Assembly (NCBI GenBank): GCA_019915015.1
Contig: JAHBBC010000035.1
Location: 277,681 to 341,680 of the forward strand
Direction of reading: 5' to 3'
Origin: Auriscalpium vulgare
Taxonomy: Eukaryota > Basidiomycota > Agaricomycetes > Russulales > Auriscalpiaceae
Length of the DNA: 64,000 nt
Below the pieces are notes generated by a model. That model worked only from the letters and a program-made list of their open reading frames with translations, did not search any database and had not been told where the DNA came from. This document shows positions 34,228 to 47,220 of the stretch, in pieces. Each line of letters opens with the position of its first letter. Position 1 is the stretch's first letter. The translations under genes were made by a program, and so were the position numbers.

Positions 34228-34591
34228 CGTTGCGCTGGGAATAAACGAGGATGGAGGAGGAGATCAGGAAGAGATGCGGTCGATAGAGACGACGTCGGGA
34301 AGCTATATAGCACGCCGGGCCGGGCGGCGGGGGCGTCGCAATCCCGTTCTCTTCCGCTCAGCAATTCTCCATGCGGGTGGCGGGATTGCTCCATATACAG
34401 GCCCCGTTCTCCCGCGCGCAAGAGCGTATGCCGCCACGAGCGAGGAACGTTGGTGTCGATGCAGCAAATGCCGAGCATCTCAGCCGCGCGCTTCGTGGGT
34501 GCCGTTTCCCGCGACGCGTAATTCGAACGCGTCGACCCTCCTTGCCTCTCACCACCACGGCCTCCTGCTCGCACGTTCCTCACTGCTCATC
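34228..34591. promoter_or_regulatory. divergent promoter region of PGI1 and the 34592 gene
   Basis: The interval between the two divergent start codons contains CTATATAG at 34303-34310, about 75 bases before the PGI start. No comparable element is seen for the plus-strand gene. Confidence 0.5.
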
Positions 34592-36748
34592 ATGGCCCCC
34601 GTTGACTCCGAATGGTCTTTCAACATGCGCTCACACCAGTGCCTCTCAGACTCGGACTCTGACACCTCCCCGCCCCAATCGCCTTCGTCGGCCATGCTCT
34701 CAGACGATACTCGGCAGTTCCTTGATCTCGACCTCTCTTCGCGCGAGGACTCCGCCGTCTACAAGCCCAACCCATGGTCCATCGCCAAGGTCAACGCTGC
34801 ATCGCGGCCGGCTCCTGCTCCGGCGCAACCCAAACCTGCGACGACGCGCTGCGACAAGCAGAGGAAGCAGCCAACAGGAATTATCGCGGACATGCTCCGG
34901 AAACAAGCACAGCAGCCTTCTGCACCAGAAGGTACCGGACTGAGACCTGGCGTTCCTCCGCCCCGCCACTTGTCGCAGAATAATCGATCTATCAAGGGCG
35001 CGCCGAACGAAGCAAGGCGAGCTCGACCACCCAGCACCTCCAATCAAGACAAAGGCAAAACTGCACCTCCAAGCGGTTTGCCAGCTCCCAGCCGCTCTAC
35101 TCAGGCGCAGTCCTTTCAACTCGCTTCATCTCAGGCTCGACTCGCAGCTCCTTGCGCACGCAACGATGCAGATCGTGGCCTTGCCGTCTCTTCTAGCAAT
35201 GCTCCGACCTCATCTATGACTGGTCTACACTTAGCCGGAGACAGACTACCGGATTGTCTGGACCTCAAGCCCGACGTTGGCACCAGCACTGACGAACACA
35301 AAGCCAACACGCATATACTCACCTATAACGTGCATATTACCAACCAGCCGTCTGTCTTCTGTGGATAATACTGAACACTCTGTAACAGAATCACTCACGA
35401 CGCCCTATCTCTACGTTTGTTCACGAGGGGCAGGGTGCGGCTGCCGAGATTGCAAAAGAGGAGCCCCAAGATACCGATCTAGCCTTGCTCTTCGAGCACG
35501 CCCCTCCTACAAGTCAACTGTCGGGAACACACAACACGCCACGGCCTTCTCCTCGCGACTTCCCCAAATTTCAACCTCAAACACCATCACATCATCCCAC
35601 AACGTCCGATAATTTACACCGTTTCCACCCTCGTCCTCTGGAAGGTCCTCATGCAGCTCACACCATGCTCCATCCTCCGATCCCACATCGCCTATATACG
35701 CCTGCGCCGCCGAGCCGTCACCACTCTCCAGCTCCCGGCACTGCTTACTTCTCTTCGCCGCCCCCACCGTCGCCATATCTGCCTTTTGCTCGTGCTCCTA
35801 GGTCTCCGCCACACATATCACTCTCTGACGAGCCTCGCTTCCCTGCGATGAAGGCGTTCTCTTCACCGCCTGCCCCACTGTCCGTCTTTGCGCATACTCA
35901 CTCACGACCGAATTCGGCACACGTTCATCGGAGGCCGGTCAATCAAACACGCGCCTTTCAACGTACGACTTTCATCTCATATCTTTCGAGGGCAGATGCA
36001 TATATTCACCTACACCTTGCACGTGCATTGACTCCGCTCAGACCAACACTCGAGCTCCTTCGCGCCAGAACCGGCGGCTCGGCCTACGCTACCCGAGAGC
36101 CGGCTCCCGCCTCACCATCCCCATGGTCTTCCACCTCCGTCCACGCCCCCACGGGAACCCCAACACCTGTCTCCGCCTTCAAAAGCACCGTCCGCATATG
36201 CTCACCCTGCCCTCGTGGACACAGCTGACGAGTCCTGGTCGACTCTCCCCGCTCATGGCAAGAAGCCTACCAAGCCCACAACCCGCGGGATAACGTCGGT
36301 CAAGTTCAAGGTGCCACTCCCGTTGCTCAAGGCCACCAGCAGAGGTGCTGAGGCTGTTCCGACCGCGGAGAGTGAACGTGACGTGAAGCGGAGGAAGGTA
36401 ACCCTGTACAGACCGCCCCCACGTCAGCCATTTGATACCAAAGAGGACGACGAGCCGATGTCTGCATCGAAGGGACAGATGGAGGTTCAAGAGCGATGGA
36501 AGCTCGTCCGCGGGGGGCGCGGAGGTGACGAAGGTGACGATGCGTCAAAAAAGGTACCTTCACGCGGCTTAGACTTGCAAGGTCCATCGGTCGAGCGCGA
36601 GGTGGAAGTAGACGTCAACATGGCTGAGATCGGTACCCGCTACCCAGCTGTGCGCCGTGCGATGAAAGAGGTACGCCATTTCTAGTCCCTGCCACTCGTC
36701 CTCTGTTTGCAGCTCCCGAGCATTCAGTCATCTATTGGCGGGGGCTGA
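34592..36748 (+). CDS. hypothetical low-complexity protein
   Basis: The start at 34592 (MAPVDSEWSFNM) opens a long exon rich in Ser, Pro, Ala and Gln. It includes PNPWSIAKVNAASRPAPA and GIIADMLRKQAQQ, the only parts that look conserved. After an intron at about 35290-35430 the frame continues (EEPQDTDLALLFEHAPPTSQ) through a Pro/His/Ser-rich stretch. Another splice near 36170 leads to ADESWSTLPAHGKKPTKPTT and a basic KRRKVTLYRPPP region. The last exon, after gtacgc...ttgcag, ends LPSIQSSIGGG with the stop at 36748. Little is foldable, so it is probably disordered and possibly nuclear (KRRKV). I recognise no family. Inner exon borders are uncertain. Confidence 0.55.
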
Positions 36749-37049
36749 TCCTGGCGTTGCTGTTAGTAGCGTCGTCTCGCTGCTTCACGTGTCTGCGACA
36801 TGCTTGGTCTACCTAGCTGTGGTTTCGTGCATCGTGACTGTGATCCAGATGGCGACGTTGACGAGAGGCAGGATAGCGATAGTGCCTCCATCATGTATTG
36901 GCCGAATAACAAGTGAATACCAAACTGATTTTGGGTGGCATTTCGGGACCTTGTCTGTTACGTAAACAAGAGAGAGTTATTGTGCCCGAAAGGGCGCGCG
37001 TGGTGGCGACGTCAAGCGCGTCTCGCCTTCCTCCGCTACAACACCCAAC
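36749..37049. other. short intergenic region
   Basis: This holds the 3' flank of the hypothetical gene and the promoter of the TPR/MLP-like gene. No TATA box or repeat stands out. Confidence 0.5.
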
Positions 37050-40000
37050 ATGAAGACGCGTCGAAAAAGCAAGGCGGCAGCGGCAGCGGCCGCCGAGGCA
37101 GAGAACACCGATGCCGAGGCAGCCCACAGCGAAGCGGAAGGCGGTGGGCCCTCCCAAATCGTCGACCTGTCTGGTGAGCTCGCAGCCACCCAACGCGAGG
37201 TCGAAGAACTGCGCGCGGAGGTGGAGAAACGCGACATCGAGCTCGAACAGGCGTATCAGGACAAGGAGTCTTCGGCCCGCGAGCTGGAGATTCAGCTCGA
37301 GGAGACACGGGTGGAGCTGGAGAAGGTCAGACTGGAACGCGAGGAACTCCGTGAGTGCTTCGTGGCCGCTCAATGCACGCTGATATCGACTGCGCTTTCC
37401 AGGTGCATCGAGAAACACATTGCAAACTCAGGTATCAACTCTGAACAGCTCGCACACGGTTTCGTCCTCAGAGCTGGACGTGCTCAAGAACCGAGTCGAG
37501 GACACCGAGCGGGAGAAACGTGACCTCTTGGGCATCGTCAGTCGGCTGAAGGACGACGGGGCTCAGAGAGACGAGGAAGTCCAGAGCCTTCGCGGGAAGC
37601 TGAAAGAAGTGCGGACGGAGTATCAGACTCTCGAGACGCAGCTCCGGGAGCTCCGTTCAACAGAGTCGTCAACCAAGGCGCGCCCCGTTTGTTTTACTTT
37701 CATGCTCGCAACTTAACAAACATCCTCAGTTCAAACTCGAATCTCTGTCACAACAACTTCAGCTCGCACAGGGCGACGCGGAGCGAAACTCGACAGAGCT
37801 GGCCGCAAAATCTGAGGAGTTCGCCAAGTACCGTCACAGCAAGCACGCAGAGCTTACACGCCTGCAGTCTTCGCATGACGCGCTGCTCCAGACACACGCA
37901 TCCTCCGAAGGACAGCTCAAGGCCCTCCAGACGTCGTACAAATCCCAAGAGCATCAGCTCTCACAAGCCCTCTCCCGTGTTCAAGACCTCACAGGACGGC
38001 TAGCTGAGCAGGAAGCGACGTACACTAGCGAAAGTGCAGGGCTCAAGCGACTTGTCCAAATGATGGAAGAGCGTGAGGCTCAGGCCAAGAAGATCGTCGA
38101 CACCATCGAGGCGGAATGGGCGAGCGTGGGCGCGAAAGCCGAGAAGCGCGAGGCTGTCCTTCGGGACGAGCTTGACCGCGAGAAGCAACGAGTCGAGGAT
38201 GCGGAGAACCGCATCGAGGAGATGGAACGTATTTTGCAAAAGGTCAACCGCGGCGAACTCCCCTTGCCCGGTGCTATTGGCTCTGTACCCTCGACACCCG
38301 CGCGCGGTGAGACCCCTGACCTGATGACCCAAGGCATGATGGGGCTCAGCCCTACCGTGGCGATGGCGAGTCGAGCGCAGAAGACAGGCAAGACCTTTAC
38401 AGAAGTTTATGCGGATTATGTGCGCATGGAGGACGAACATGCGAAATTGCTTCAAGAGTACGAGCGTATGGACCGGACGCTGGGCCAGGTACTGGCTCAG
38501 ATCGAGGAGCGGGTGCGTCGTATGCGTTTACCTCTAACTTCTCTTCTGACACACGGACAGGCACCCGTTCTTGCCCAACAACGCGCCGAATACGAACGTC
38601 TGCAATCTGAAGCCAATCAACTTGCATCTCAACTTGCCGACGCCCTCGTGGATCGGGATGCGCAAGCGGGTATTGCTAAGGACGCTGCGCAGAAGCTCTC
38701 CAAGACGTCTCGTGAGAACGAGCTGTTGCAGAAACAGCTAGGCGACCTTGGTCGGCAGGTGCAGGCGCTAACGAGGCAGCTCGCAAGGTTACAGGACCCG
38801 ACCATCCCATCGGACGATGATATGGAAGTTGACGACACGACTCTCCCCGCCGAGAACATCGACCAGGTAATCACCAACAACCTCGTACTCTTCCGCTCGA
38901 TTGGTGGCCTCCAAGAGCAGAATCAAAAGCTCTTGGGTATCGTCCGCGAGCTTGGAGCCAAGATGGAGGCTGAGGAGCGCGACTACCGTGATGCGCTGGA
39001 GAAGGAGCAGAGCGAGGCCGTCCGCGAGGCCCACGATGCGATCCAGGAACTCCAATCCCAACTTGAAAGTCAGAGGAAGACCAGCGATATCAAGATCCAG
39101 GCTTACATTAAGGAGCGGGACTCACTTCGTTTGCTACTGAGCCGTGCGGAGCATGCAGCTGGCAGGCCACTTGAGCTCAACGGCCATGCGTCCACTGCGC
39201 CGGCCTCGGACTCGGAACTCGCTAAGGAGTTGACAGAAATCCAGGAACAGTTTGCTGCGTACCGAACAGAGATGGGCTTGGACTCTGAACGCCTGAGGGA
39301 CGACTACGTTGCCTCGCAGAGAGAAGTGGCACAGCTCACTGCCATGCTCGCCAAAGCGAATGCCAAAGTTGAGGTGATGAACGGTGAGTAGAATCGGCCA
39401 TCGGTCTCGCCGCCTGCTCACCAGTAGTTCAGAGCGGCACAAGTCATCACAGGAGCAGTTCAAGCGTCAATCTCGCGACGTTGACGATCTCCAGAAGCGC
39501 AACCAGCAGCTATACGACCAGTACACTCGCGTAGACATCGAGTGCAATCGCGTCACCGAGGATCTGATTGCCTCCAATGGCCGTCTCGAACAGCTCCGAA
39601 ACGAATGTGCTAATCTTCGGGCCGAGAAACACATCTGGGAGGTGCGCCAGTGATTTCACAAGCCGAGCCTTCCAACTCATTATGCCGGCGTCCAGAGTGT
39701 CCAGGGCCGCCTCGTAGAGGAGAACAAGGCGCTGTCGATGGAGCGCTCACACCTTTCCGATCTTATGTCCAATGTCCAGAAGATGCATAATGATTTGGAG
39801 CGCTCCGGGGAGAATGACCGCCGCCGCCTGGAGAATCAAATCCAAGTGCTTGAGAATCAAAGGTATTCAATAAGAATTACTGTCGCATCTTCGCTTTCGT
39901 TTTTGACGCCTCTTCCAGCCAAGACTTGAGAACTCAACTTACCCAGGAGCGCGACAGCATCCGTCACGCCTCACTGCAGAAAGAGGTTGAGATCAAAGAG

Positions 40001-43000
40001 CTTCGCGCCTCAGCTGACCGCAATGTATGATTTTGTGTGTCAATGACTGACGCCGTCAACTGACCATAGTCTCCGGCAGACGAGCGAGCTGACGAAGACT
40101 CGGGAAAAACTCATCGAGGCTGATACCAGCCGAAAACATCTCGAGGATCGCGTCGCGGACCTCTCCCGGCAGTTACAAGGCAATGAGGAGAAGCTCTCCG
40201 TGTATGAACGCCGTGGGTCCACTGTGGCCGGCGCCCACCAGCACCCGTCTGGCGATGCGACGCGAGAGCAACAACTGGAGACACAGGTTGCGGAGCTCAG
40301 GTGTGTTCATTCCTGGTCGATTGAAAGATTCTCGTCTCAGCCATACCTACAGCTCAGCTCTCAAAGTCGCAGAGGTCGATCTTGCAACCGCCCGCAGTCA
40401 TATTCAGCAGTTCCAGGAGATCAGCCAGGCAAGCGAGGCTGCGTTGTCGACGCTTAATGCAACCTACGACCAGTACAAGGCCTCTAGCGAAGCTCAGATC
40501 ATGAACTCTCAGGTAACCTTGATCGCACATTTATTTGGCTATACTAAATGCGCTCTCTAGGCCGAGCGCGACCGTCTGCAGGAGCAATTACAATCAGCGG
40601 AGCAGACCCTTGTCGCAGCCCAGGAGGGTCTGGCAGAATCCAAACGCGCTTTGGAGGCCGAGCGTAAGGAATGGCTTTCCGATAAGAAGACTCTCGAAGA
40701 CACCATCTTCGGGTTCACTTCGTCAGAAAAGGCTTTCGCAGAGGACAGGACGAGTCGCGAGTTCGACGTGCGGGCGCAGGAAGACCGTGTTAAGGTACCT
40801 TCACCCTGCCACTTGTCTGGAAAAGCGTTTATTTAACGATTGCAGGCTGCCGAGGACAAGTATTCACGGGAGGTTGTCGCCCACGCTGAAGATATCAAGG
40901 CTATAGAAGCGCTCAAGAAGCGACTGTCCGAGCTGCAGGTGTCGGCCAGAGATAATATCACGGCTGCCGAAACCGCACAGGCGAAGCTTGCCTCCTCCGA
41001 AGCCAGCTGGAGCCAGCAACGACAGGCATTGGACAGGGAAATCACCGATCTTACTGCCAGGTATGAGCAGAATGTTCCTCCTTCAGCGGCTGCTCACTGT
41101 CTCTAGATGCACTGCATTGACGGAGCAGAACAACGTACTCCACCAGCACCTGGACACTGTTAGCTCCCAAGCCGCACGAATTCGTGAGGCTGCCGATGCC
41201 TCAGCTACCGCTAATGGAGACGAGTCAATCGAGGACCCAGACGCGAAGCTCTCTGAGCTGCGCTCGGTGATCACCTATCTTCGCAAAGAGAAGGAGATTG
41301 TGGACATGCAGCTCGAGCTGAGCAAACAAGAAAGCGCACGGCTGAAGGCTCAGATTGGGCATCTCACGCATGATCTTGAGGATACCAGGGCGACGCTATC
41401 TGAGGTGCGACAAACCGAGATTCCGACTATCATGTAATTCTGACATAATCGCTAATTGCAGGAACGGGAACGCGCAGTGTCCACAGCTGCGACGGACGCT
41501 CAACATTCCGAGCTGGTCGACAAGATTCAACAGCTCAATCTCCTGCGCGAAAGCAACGCCACCCTGCGCGCGGACTCCGAGGCGCATGCCAAACGCGCCC
41601 GGGAACTCGACGCTCGATCGAAAATTCTCATACGAGAGATTGAGCCACTGCGTGAGCAAGTGCGCACCCTGCAGGCCGATCTCGATGCACAGAAGGGTCA
41701 TGTATCGAAACTGGAGGGTGAGAATCGCCGCTGGCAAGAGCGCAATGCACAGTTGCTTAGCAAGGTGAGCTCGTCGAGTTGTCGATCGCTGCAAGGGCTG
41801 ACCTGCCTGCTCAAACAGTATGACCGCATCGACCCTGCCGAGGTTCAGGCCTTGAAGAATGAGATTGAACGTCTGACCGCGGAGAAGGCTGCCTGGGAGA
41901 CGTCAAGTACTTCTCACGACGAGCAGCTCAAGGCCGAACAAGCCGAGGTTCGAGTTCGTTCACATGTCTCATCATGTAAATCTCACATCTGTTCTGCAGT
42001 CCACCAAGATGAGGGCGGCCTTGCAAGCGAGCAGAGAGCAGTATCAGCGCGGGATGCAGGGCTTCAAGACGAGGCTAGGGGAGGTCAACAACCAAAAAAT
42101 GCAGGCCACCGAGGCTCTTAAAGAAGCGGAGAATCAACTGAAGGCCGTCACAGCAGAGCGTGACTCCTTGCAGGCGTCTGCTGCTTCTGCGACTCCTGCT
42201 CTCCCTCCGAAAGACCTCACAGACGAGCTCCAAACGTTACGTGACGAAGTCACTAGGCTGGAGCAGGCCCTTCAGGAAGAAAAGGCACGCGTGGTCCCGT
42301 CATCCGTGCCAGATCTGGACGTTAGACTGGTAGGAACGCTGCCTTGCTCTGCATGTCTTTTATCTCATCTACTTATTTGTCAGGCCCAATTGACCGAGGA
42401 GCGTGACAAGTTACTAGCTGAGAAGGCATCATGGACCAGTCCCTCGATGAACGGCGCAGACCAGACGAGTTCGACGGCATGGGAGGCAGAGAAAGCCGAA
42501 CTACTGAAGAACCGTGACGAGGTCACTGCAGAGGCCCAGGTATGCCACATCGTAAGGGGTCTTACCAATGTGATTGACGATCTTGACAGGCTGCGAGAGA
42601 GGAGGCAAACAAGTTGAAGGAGGAGGCTCGTGGCCTTAAACTCGCCAATGTAGGCGTGCTGCACTACTTATCAGTTGGTCCGACCTGACATTCGCGGCAG
42701 GACAAATACTCTGCGCGTATCCAGGAGCAGGCTCGGGCAAGACAGCGGGCAGTCGAGGAGCAAGAGGCCACCGTCAAGCTCGCAGTTGAGAAGGCAACCC
42801 AGGAGCTACAAGCCGCAGCTTCCACGTCGGCACCAAATGAGGAACTTCTCAAGAAGCACACTGAGGAGCTCAAGGCGCTGGAGGCCCGATTAAGAGCGGA
42901 ATACGATGCTGCCCTCAAGACAGCAACGGAAGCTGCAGCGGCCAATGCACCGTCCGCCACAGAAGATTCAAAAACTGCCATCGCGGCGGCAGTAGCAGCC

Positions 43001-43669
43001 AAAGAAACCGAATTGCGCGCAGAGCAGGAGACGCTCATCGCAAAGGCAATTGAGAGTGGGCGCCAAGAAGTCCAGGTCAAGATGAAGGTGAAGGACGCGC
43101 AGCTTGTCAGGGCACAAGGCCGCCTGAAGCAGCTCGAGGCGCAACTCGAAGAGATGAAGAAGGCTGGTTTGCTTCCTGCCGCTGATGGCTCTGCTACAAG
43201 CCCGCAGGCGGCGGTACCACCTGCAGCGTCCTCTTCCTCAGGTCATGCGCCCGAGGCCACCACCACCGCCACCGCCTCTACCTCCACCGCACCAGCTGCC
43301 CGAGGCGGCGCCCCCGGTGGCCTCCCCCGCCGCCCTACAGCCGGAAATGTCGCGGGTGCGCCTCCTGAGCGCGGCCGTGGGCGCGGGCGCGGCGTTGCCC
43401 GGGGCCTGACCATCCGTGGCACTGCGCCTGGGTCTGCAGGACGTGGCGGAGGGGTGTCGATCGCCGGGGCCGCCGCTAAGCGTGCGCGCGAAGAGGGCGA
43501 GACAGGAGGAGAGGGTGCTTTGGCGAAGCGACTGAAGTCCGCCGAGCCGGCTGCTTCGGCGCCGAGTGGGGAAGGGAGCGTTGCTGCTGCTGCCCCTGCT
43601 GTGCCAGCGAGCGCGCCGGGTACGAGTAAGCCGGTAACGCTGCAGCGAAATCGTGTCGGCCCGTCATGA
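37050..43669 (+). CDS. MLP1: TPR/MLP1-like nuclear pore basket protein
   Basis: Tpr/Mlp proteins are very long coiled coils that form the nuclear basket of the pore, with roles in mRNA quality control and export. The gene has about fifteen exons over 6.6 kb. The start at 37050 is a basic/Ala segment (MKTRRKSKAAAAAAAEAEN). It is followed by almost unbroken heptad coiled coil up to about 43180. Near the middle, IDQVITNNLVLFRSIGGLQEQNQKLLGIVRELG matches the conserved core of the Tpr/Mlp1 family. The C-terminus is disordered: Pro/Ala/Ser-rich, an Arg/Gly patch (ERGRGRGRGVARG) and basic runs (AAKRAREEG, LAKRLK) that could be nuclear signals. The symbol is by family; a different large coiled coil cannot be wholly excluded. 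Confidence 0.82.
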
Positions 43670-44224
43670 CCTCGCGCTCATTAGATATATTTTGTGTAGT
43701 TATCGAAGGAGTCGTCTACATGGTCTCGAGTTTGTGTTCTGTATCATATAGCTTGTACTCTGTCTCCAATCTTTTGTCTTTTCCGCCGCGCCTTCTTTCC
43801 AGGAAAGATCAATCAGTGGAACCCAATCTTTCGAAACTTGAGAGCTTGGCTTGCGCTTTCGCTTACATTCAAAGCCTCTCGCTCTTGTAAGTTAATGTAA
43901 CACCTGTCTACCTATTCCATTCATACCTACCGTGCCTAACTACATACATGCATGAGTAAATGATCTGGATTTCAATTCCAGAGCGCGTGGGGGTGATATA
44001 TAAGCAATGAAATCAATATCAATATGAGAGCGAGCGGGAGTAGGGTGGAGGTAACGCGCGGAAGGAGCGGGAAAGGGCGGGAGAAAAGGTTGGTATCGCA
44101 GATAAAACATGTAAACAAATTGCAGAACACATCGATGGTGACGGGGCAGTGGAAACATAACTAGGAGGGCAGCAGCGAACAATGCTGGATGCAGATGCGG
44201 TGTACGGGCACGAACCAAGATCAC
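43670..44224. other. convergent 3' flanks
   Basis: This AT-richer gap lies between the stops of the TPR/MLP-like gene (plus) and the next gene (minus). No gene is seen. The sequence at about 43960-44160 contains short purine-rich runs only. Confidence 0.6.
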
Positions 44225-45509
44225 TCAGCTTCTCCCGACGGCGACCTTTGTCGCAGTCGGCATCTTCTCCACGAGAGCCTCCTTCGCTTCCTCCTTGTCC
44301 ACAAACACATACTCATCGAGATCATCGTCGTCATCCTCCTCCACGACCTTCTTCAACGGTGCGCGCGGCACCTCCTTCCCCTTCCCACCACTCGCGCCCT
44401 TCTCTAGCTCACGGATCCGCGCGAACTCGCCCGCAAGATTTCCGCGCGGAAGTCCACCGGAGTCGAGATCGGCCTCTTCCTCAGCTTCGTTCTCTGACTC
44501 CGGCGAGAGCGCGCGGCGGTGTGGCGTGAGCGGCTTTGTGGACCGTTTCATCGGGATGGGCGGCGCGGCGAAGAGCCGACGAGGGGTGCAGTCGTCGGTG
44601 GGCTCGAAGTCGGGATGTTCGGGCGCTAGGAAGGAACGCGGGTCGCGGGGCGCGTTGAAGTGCGGGTTCGGGTACTCTTGACGTTTGCCTCGGCTAATGG
44701 AGCGGACGCCACAACCAATTAGTTCAATGAAAGGACGCCCGAACGCAGAAAAATGAAGAATTGTAGGGAATGCGAAAGAGTCGTGGCACGTACAAAACAT
44801 AGGTCAACGTCTCCTTTTCCACTATGGGGGTATTGGGCCCGACCGGCGACGAGGGAGGTGAACCTTCGATGAAAGGATTGTTCGGTGAGTCGCGCACGGG
44901 CTTCGCCTTCGCTCTGGTACGACGCGGGGGCGTCACGGGAGGTCGCACACGCGAGGGTGGAGGTGACGGCAGCGCGAAGTTCGGGTGCACGGTGGCAGCG
45001 CGGGATTGCGACAGCCTCCGCGAGGACGTCAACGAGGGGCGCGTGCTGGGCATCCGCGCGCGTGAAGTAGACGCAGACGATGTGGCCGTCGACTGAGAAG
45101 TGCGCACAACGCCTTTGGGCCGGGGCAACCGCGATGGCTTCGCAGCAGTAGGAGCGCGAGCTTTGGCTTTCGGTTCGGCGGGCAGGGGAGGGGCCGCAAG
45201 CCAGAACGCCTCTTCGCGGTCCTCGTGCGATAGCTCGTCGACGACACGGTCGATCCTGCGCCGTTTGTGCCCGAAGGCGGCGTTTTCGTCGGCTGCCTCG
45301 TGGCCGTGAGGCGAGAGGACGGGAAGAGCCCCTTCATCGTCGGAGGACTGGTACGCTGAGCCACGCGAGCGCGAGCGCTTTCTGATCGTGCGAGGGGGGG
45401 TAGGGAGGGATGCGACGGATGCGCTGCGCTTCAGGTTCTTGCTAACAGGCGCGACGGCACGCTTGGGAGGTTGGATGGGAGAGGAATCGAGAATTCCCCT
45501 TGTCGCCAT
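44225..45509 (-). CDS. hypothetical protein, probably nuclear and disordered
   Basis: The likely start is the ATG at 45509 (MATRGILDSSPIQPPKRAVA); upstream in-frame codons lie in a leader with pyrimidine-rich repeats. The first exon is basic and Ser/Pro-rich, with KKs such as TIRKRSRSRGS and GHKRRRIDRV, plus many SP/TP sites (LPSPPPSRVRPPVTPPRRTR). One intron near 44690-44790 separates ETLTYV from FRGKRQEYPNPHFNAPRDPRS, the most conserved-looking part. The C-terminus has acidic runs (EEDDDDDLDEYVFVDKEEAKE). The SP/TP density suggests regulation by cyclin-dependent or MAP kinases. I recognise no named family. Confidence 0.65.
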
Positions 45510-45879
45510 CGTCGGTAGATTAGGAGTGTGTTTTGTGAGGCTATGTTGAAAGTGAAAATGCAGAGAGAAAGTAGAGATGAAGGAGAGCAGATGGAGAGAG
45601 AGAGCAAGAGGCGATGGTCGACGCGGCGAACTGAACGACACAAGACAACAGGCGCTCGAACAATGCTGCCTTAGATAAGCTTCCAGTCACAGTTCCCACG
45701 CTCAATCATTTAATGACAGCCATTTCTATGAACAAGAGCAAGCTACAAGGCAAACAAGCTATAGCTACACTGCAAATAAAAGCTACACGTCAAGCAAGCT
45801 ACACACAAAGGCACGGCATAAGGCATAAGGGCATACAGCATAATCATAGGCATAGATCACTAGTCAATTGAAGAGCATT
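45510..45879. other. intergenic region between two minus-strand genes
   Basis: This holds the leader and promoter of the gene at 44225-45509 and the 3' flank of the next gene. At about 45725-45855 it has AT-rich short repeats (AAGCTACA and GCATAAGG recur several times). Confidence 0.6.
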
Positions 45880-47220
45880 TCACGTCTCGCGCTCGCGGAT
45901 AACCTCCTCCTTCAGCAACTGTGTCAGGATCCGAGTGACCGCCCCCGCCGCCTGCTGAACGGCCTCGCGCTCCCACTCGACGACGTACGCGAGCACCTTC
46001 GCGTTGAACTTGTCCGGGTGCCACCGCAGCATCTCCCCACGCACGCGCTCCTTGCGGCTCTTGCTCGACTCGCGGAGCGGGTGAAACACGAATTCGGCGA
46101 CATCTTCCTTCGTGAATGCGTCGGGCGACGTCAGCCGCGACAAGTCGAGCATGGGCCACGGCAGGACGTCGGACGTGAGCATGGAAATGTCGTCGTCGCC
46201 GTCCTTGCCTGTCTTCAGTGCGTCCCAGCGTCTCTCGTACATCTTGAACGCCTCTGCGACACCCTGTTGCGCGCGGGACGCCTCCTCCTCCGCGCGACGT
46301 GCCTCCTCGGCCTTGCGCTTCTCGTAGTTCTCGCGGTACACGCGCTCGCGGCGGGCGCGCTGCTCCGCCCAGATGCGCTGCTGCCGGCGCAGTGCCTCTT
46401 GCTCCTGGCGCAGTTGCTCTTGACGAGCCCGTGCGGCTTCCTCGACTTTACGGCGACGCTCCTCTTCCGCCTTCTGGCGCTCCGCTTCCGCGCGGCGGCG
46501 CCGCTCTTGCTCCTCGCGTTGGCGGACGAGTTCTTGAATGCGCAGGCGATGCGACTCCTGGATCTGCGCAAGACGCTGGCGATCGCGCTCCTCCGCCTCG
46601 CGCGCGGCCCTCTCCTCCGCGGCGGCCACGCGCATGGCCTCCTGCTTCTCCTCCGCCTCACGCAGGGCGCGCTCTACTTCGGCAACCACCCGCGCGTTCT
46701 CAGCCTGCTCCCGCGCAACGCGCTCCGCGCCCGCCTTCGCCGCGCGCTGGACCTCGGCGCGCGCCGCGAAGATGCCCTCGAGCGTGTCGTACTCGTCCTG
46801 GAGAGCCTTCAGCTGCGGCTCGAAGGGGTCCACGAAGACGGTGGAGAAGAGGTCCTCGGGCTTGAGGCCGTAGCGGGCAGGGTTGCGCTTGTGTACAGGG
46901 CGCTGGACGTTCACGCGGGAGCGCCGGCTGCGCGACGAACGCTTGCGCACAGGCGCAGCCTTTGCCTTGGGGGTGCGCTCGGGACCGGACGCGGGGCCAG
47001 CCTGCGGGAGCCCGAAGTCAAACATGTGGGCGATGCCGGCGAGGGCGGCGAGGAGGCCGCCCTTCTTCTGTGGGGACGGCGTGTTGGCAAATCGCGGGGC
47101 CTTAGGCTTGATCGGGAGGAGGGGTGGGTTGGTCATCGGCGCGTTGGCCTTGGGGACGTTACGGCCGCGGGCTTGAGCGGCAAAGCGGGGGCTTGCGTAG
47201 ACCTTCTTGGGAGTGTACAT
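45880..47220 (-). CDS. coiled-coil protein with C-terminal J-like HPD motif
   Basis: A single exon of 446 residues starts at the ATG at 47220 (MYTPKKVYASPRFAAQARGR). The open frame extends further upstream but without an ATG. The N-terminal third is basic and Pro-rich with QKKGGLLAALAGIAHMFDFG. A long Glu/Arg/Ala/Gln coiled coil (EERAAREAEERDRQRLAQIQ onward) follows. The C-terminal domain contains ERVRGEMLRWHPDKFNAKVL. The HPD in this helix-loop setting resembles the C-terminus of NFKBIL1-type proteins and truncated J domains, which stimulate Hsp70. A full J domain is not apparent. Such genes recur in agaricomycetes; the function is unknown. Confidence 0.75.
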   Translation of the reverse strand: MYTPKKVYASPRFAAQARGRNVPKANAPMTNPPLLPIKPKAPRFANTPSPQKKGGLLAALAGIAHMFDFGLPQAGPASGPERTPKAKAAPVRKRSSRSRRSRVNVQRPVHKRNPARYGLKPEDLFSTVFVDPFEPQLKALQDEYDTLEGIFAARAEVQRAAKAGAERVAREQAENARVVAEVERALREAEEKQEAMRVAAAEERAAREAEERDRQRLAQIQESHRLRIQELVRQREEQERRRRAEAERQKAEEERRRKVEEAARARQEQLRQEQEALRRQQRIWAEQRARRERVYRENYEKRKAEEARRAEEEASRAQQGVAEAFKMYERRWDALKTGKDGDDDISMLTSDVLPWPMLDLSRLTSPDAFTKEDVAEFVFHPLRESSKSRKERVRGEMLRWHPDKFNAKVLAYVVEWEREAVQQAAGAVTRILTQLLKEEVIRERET

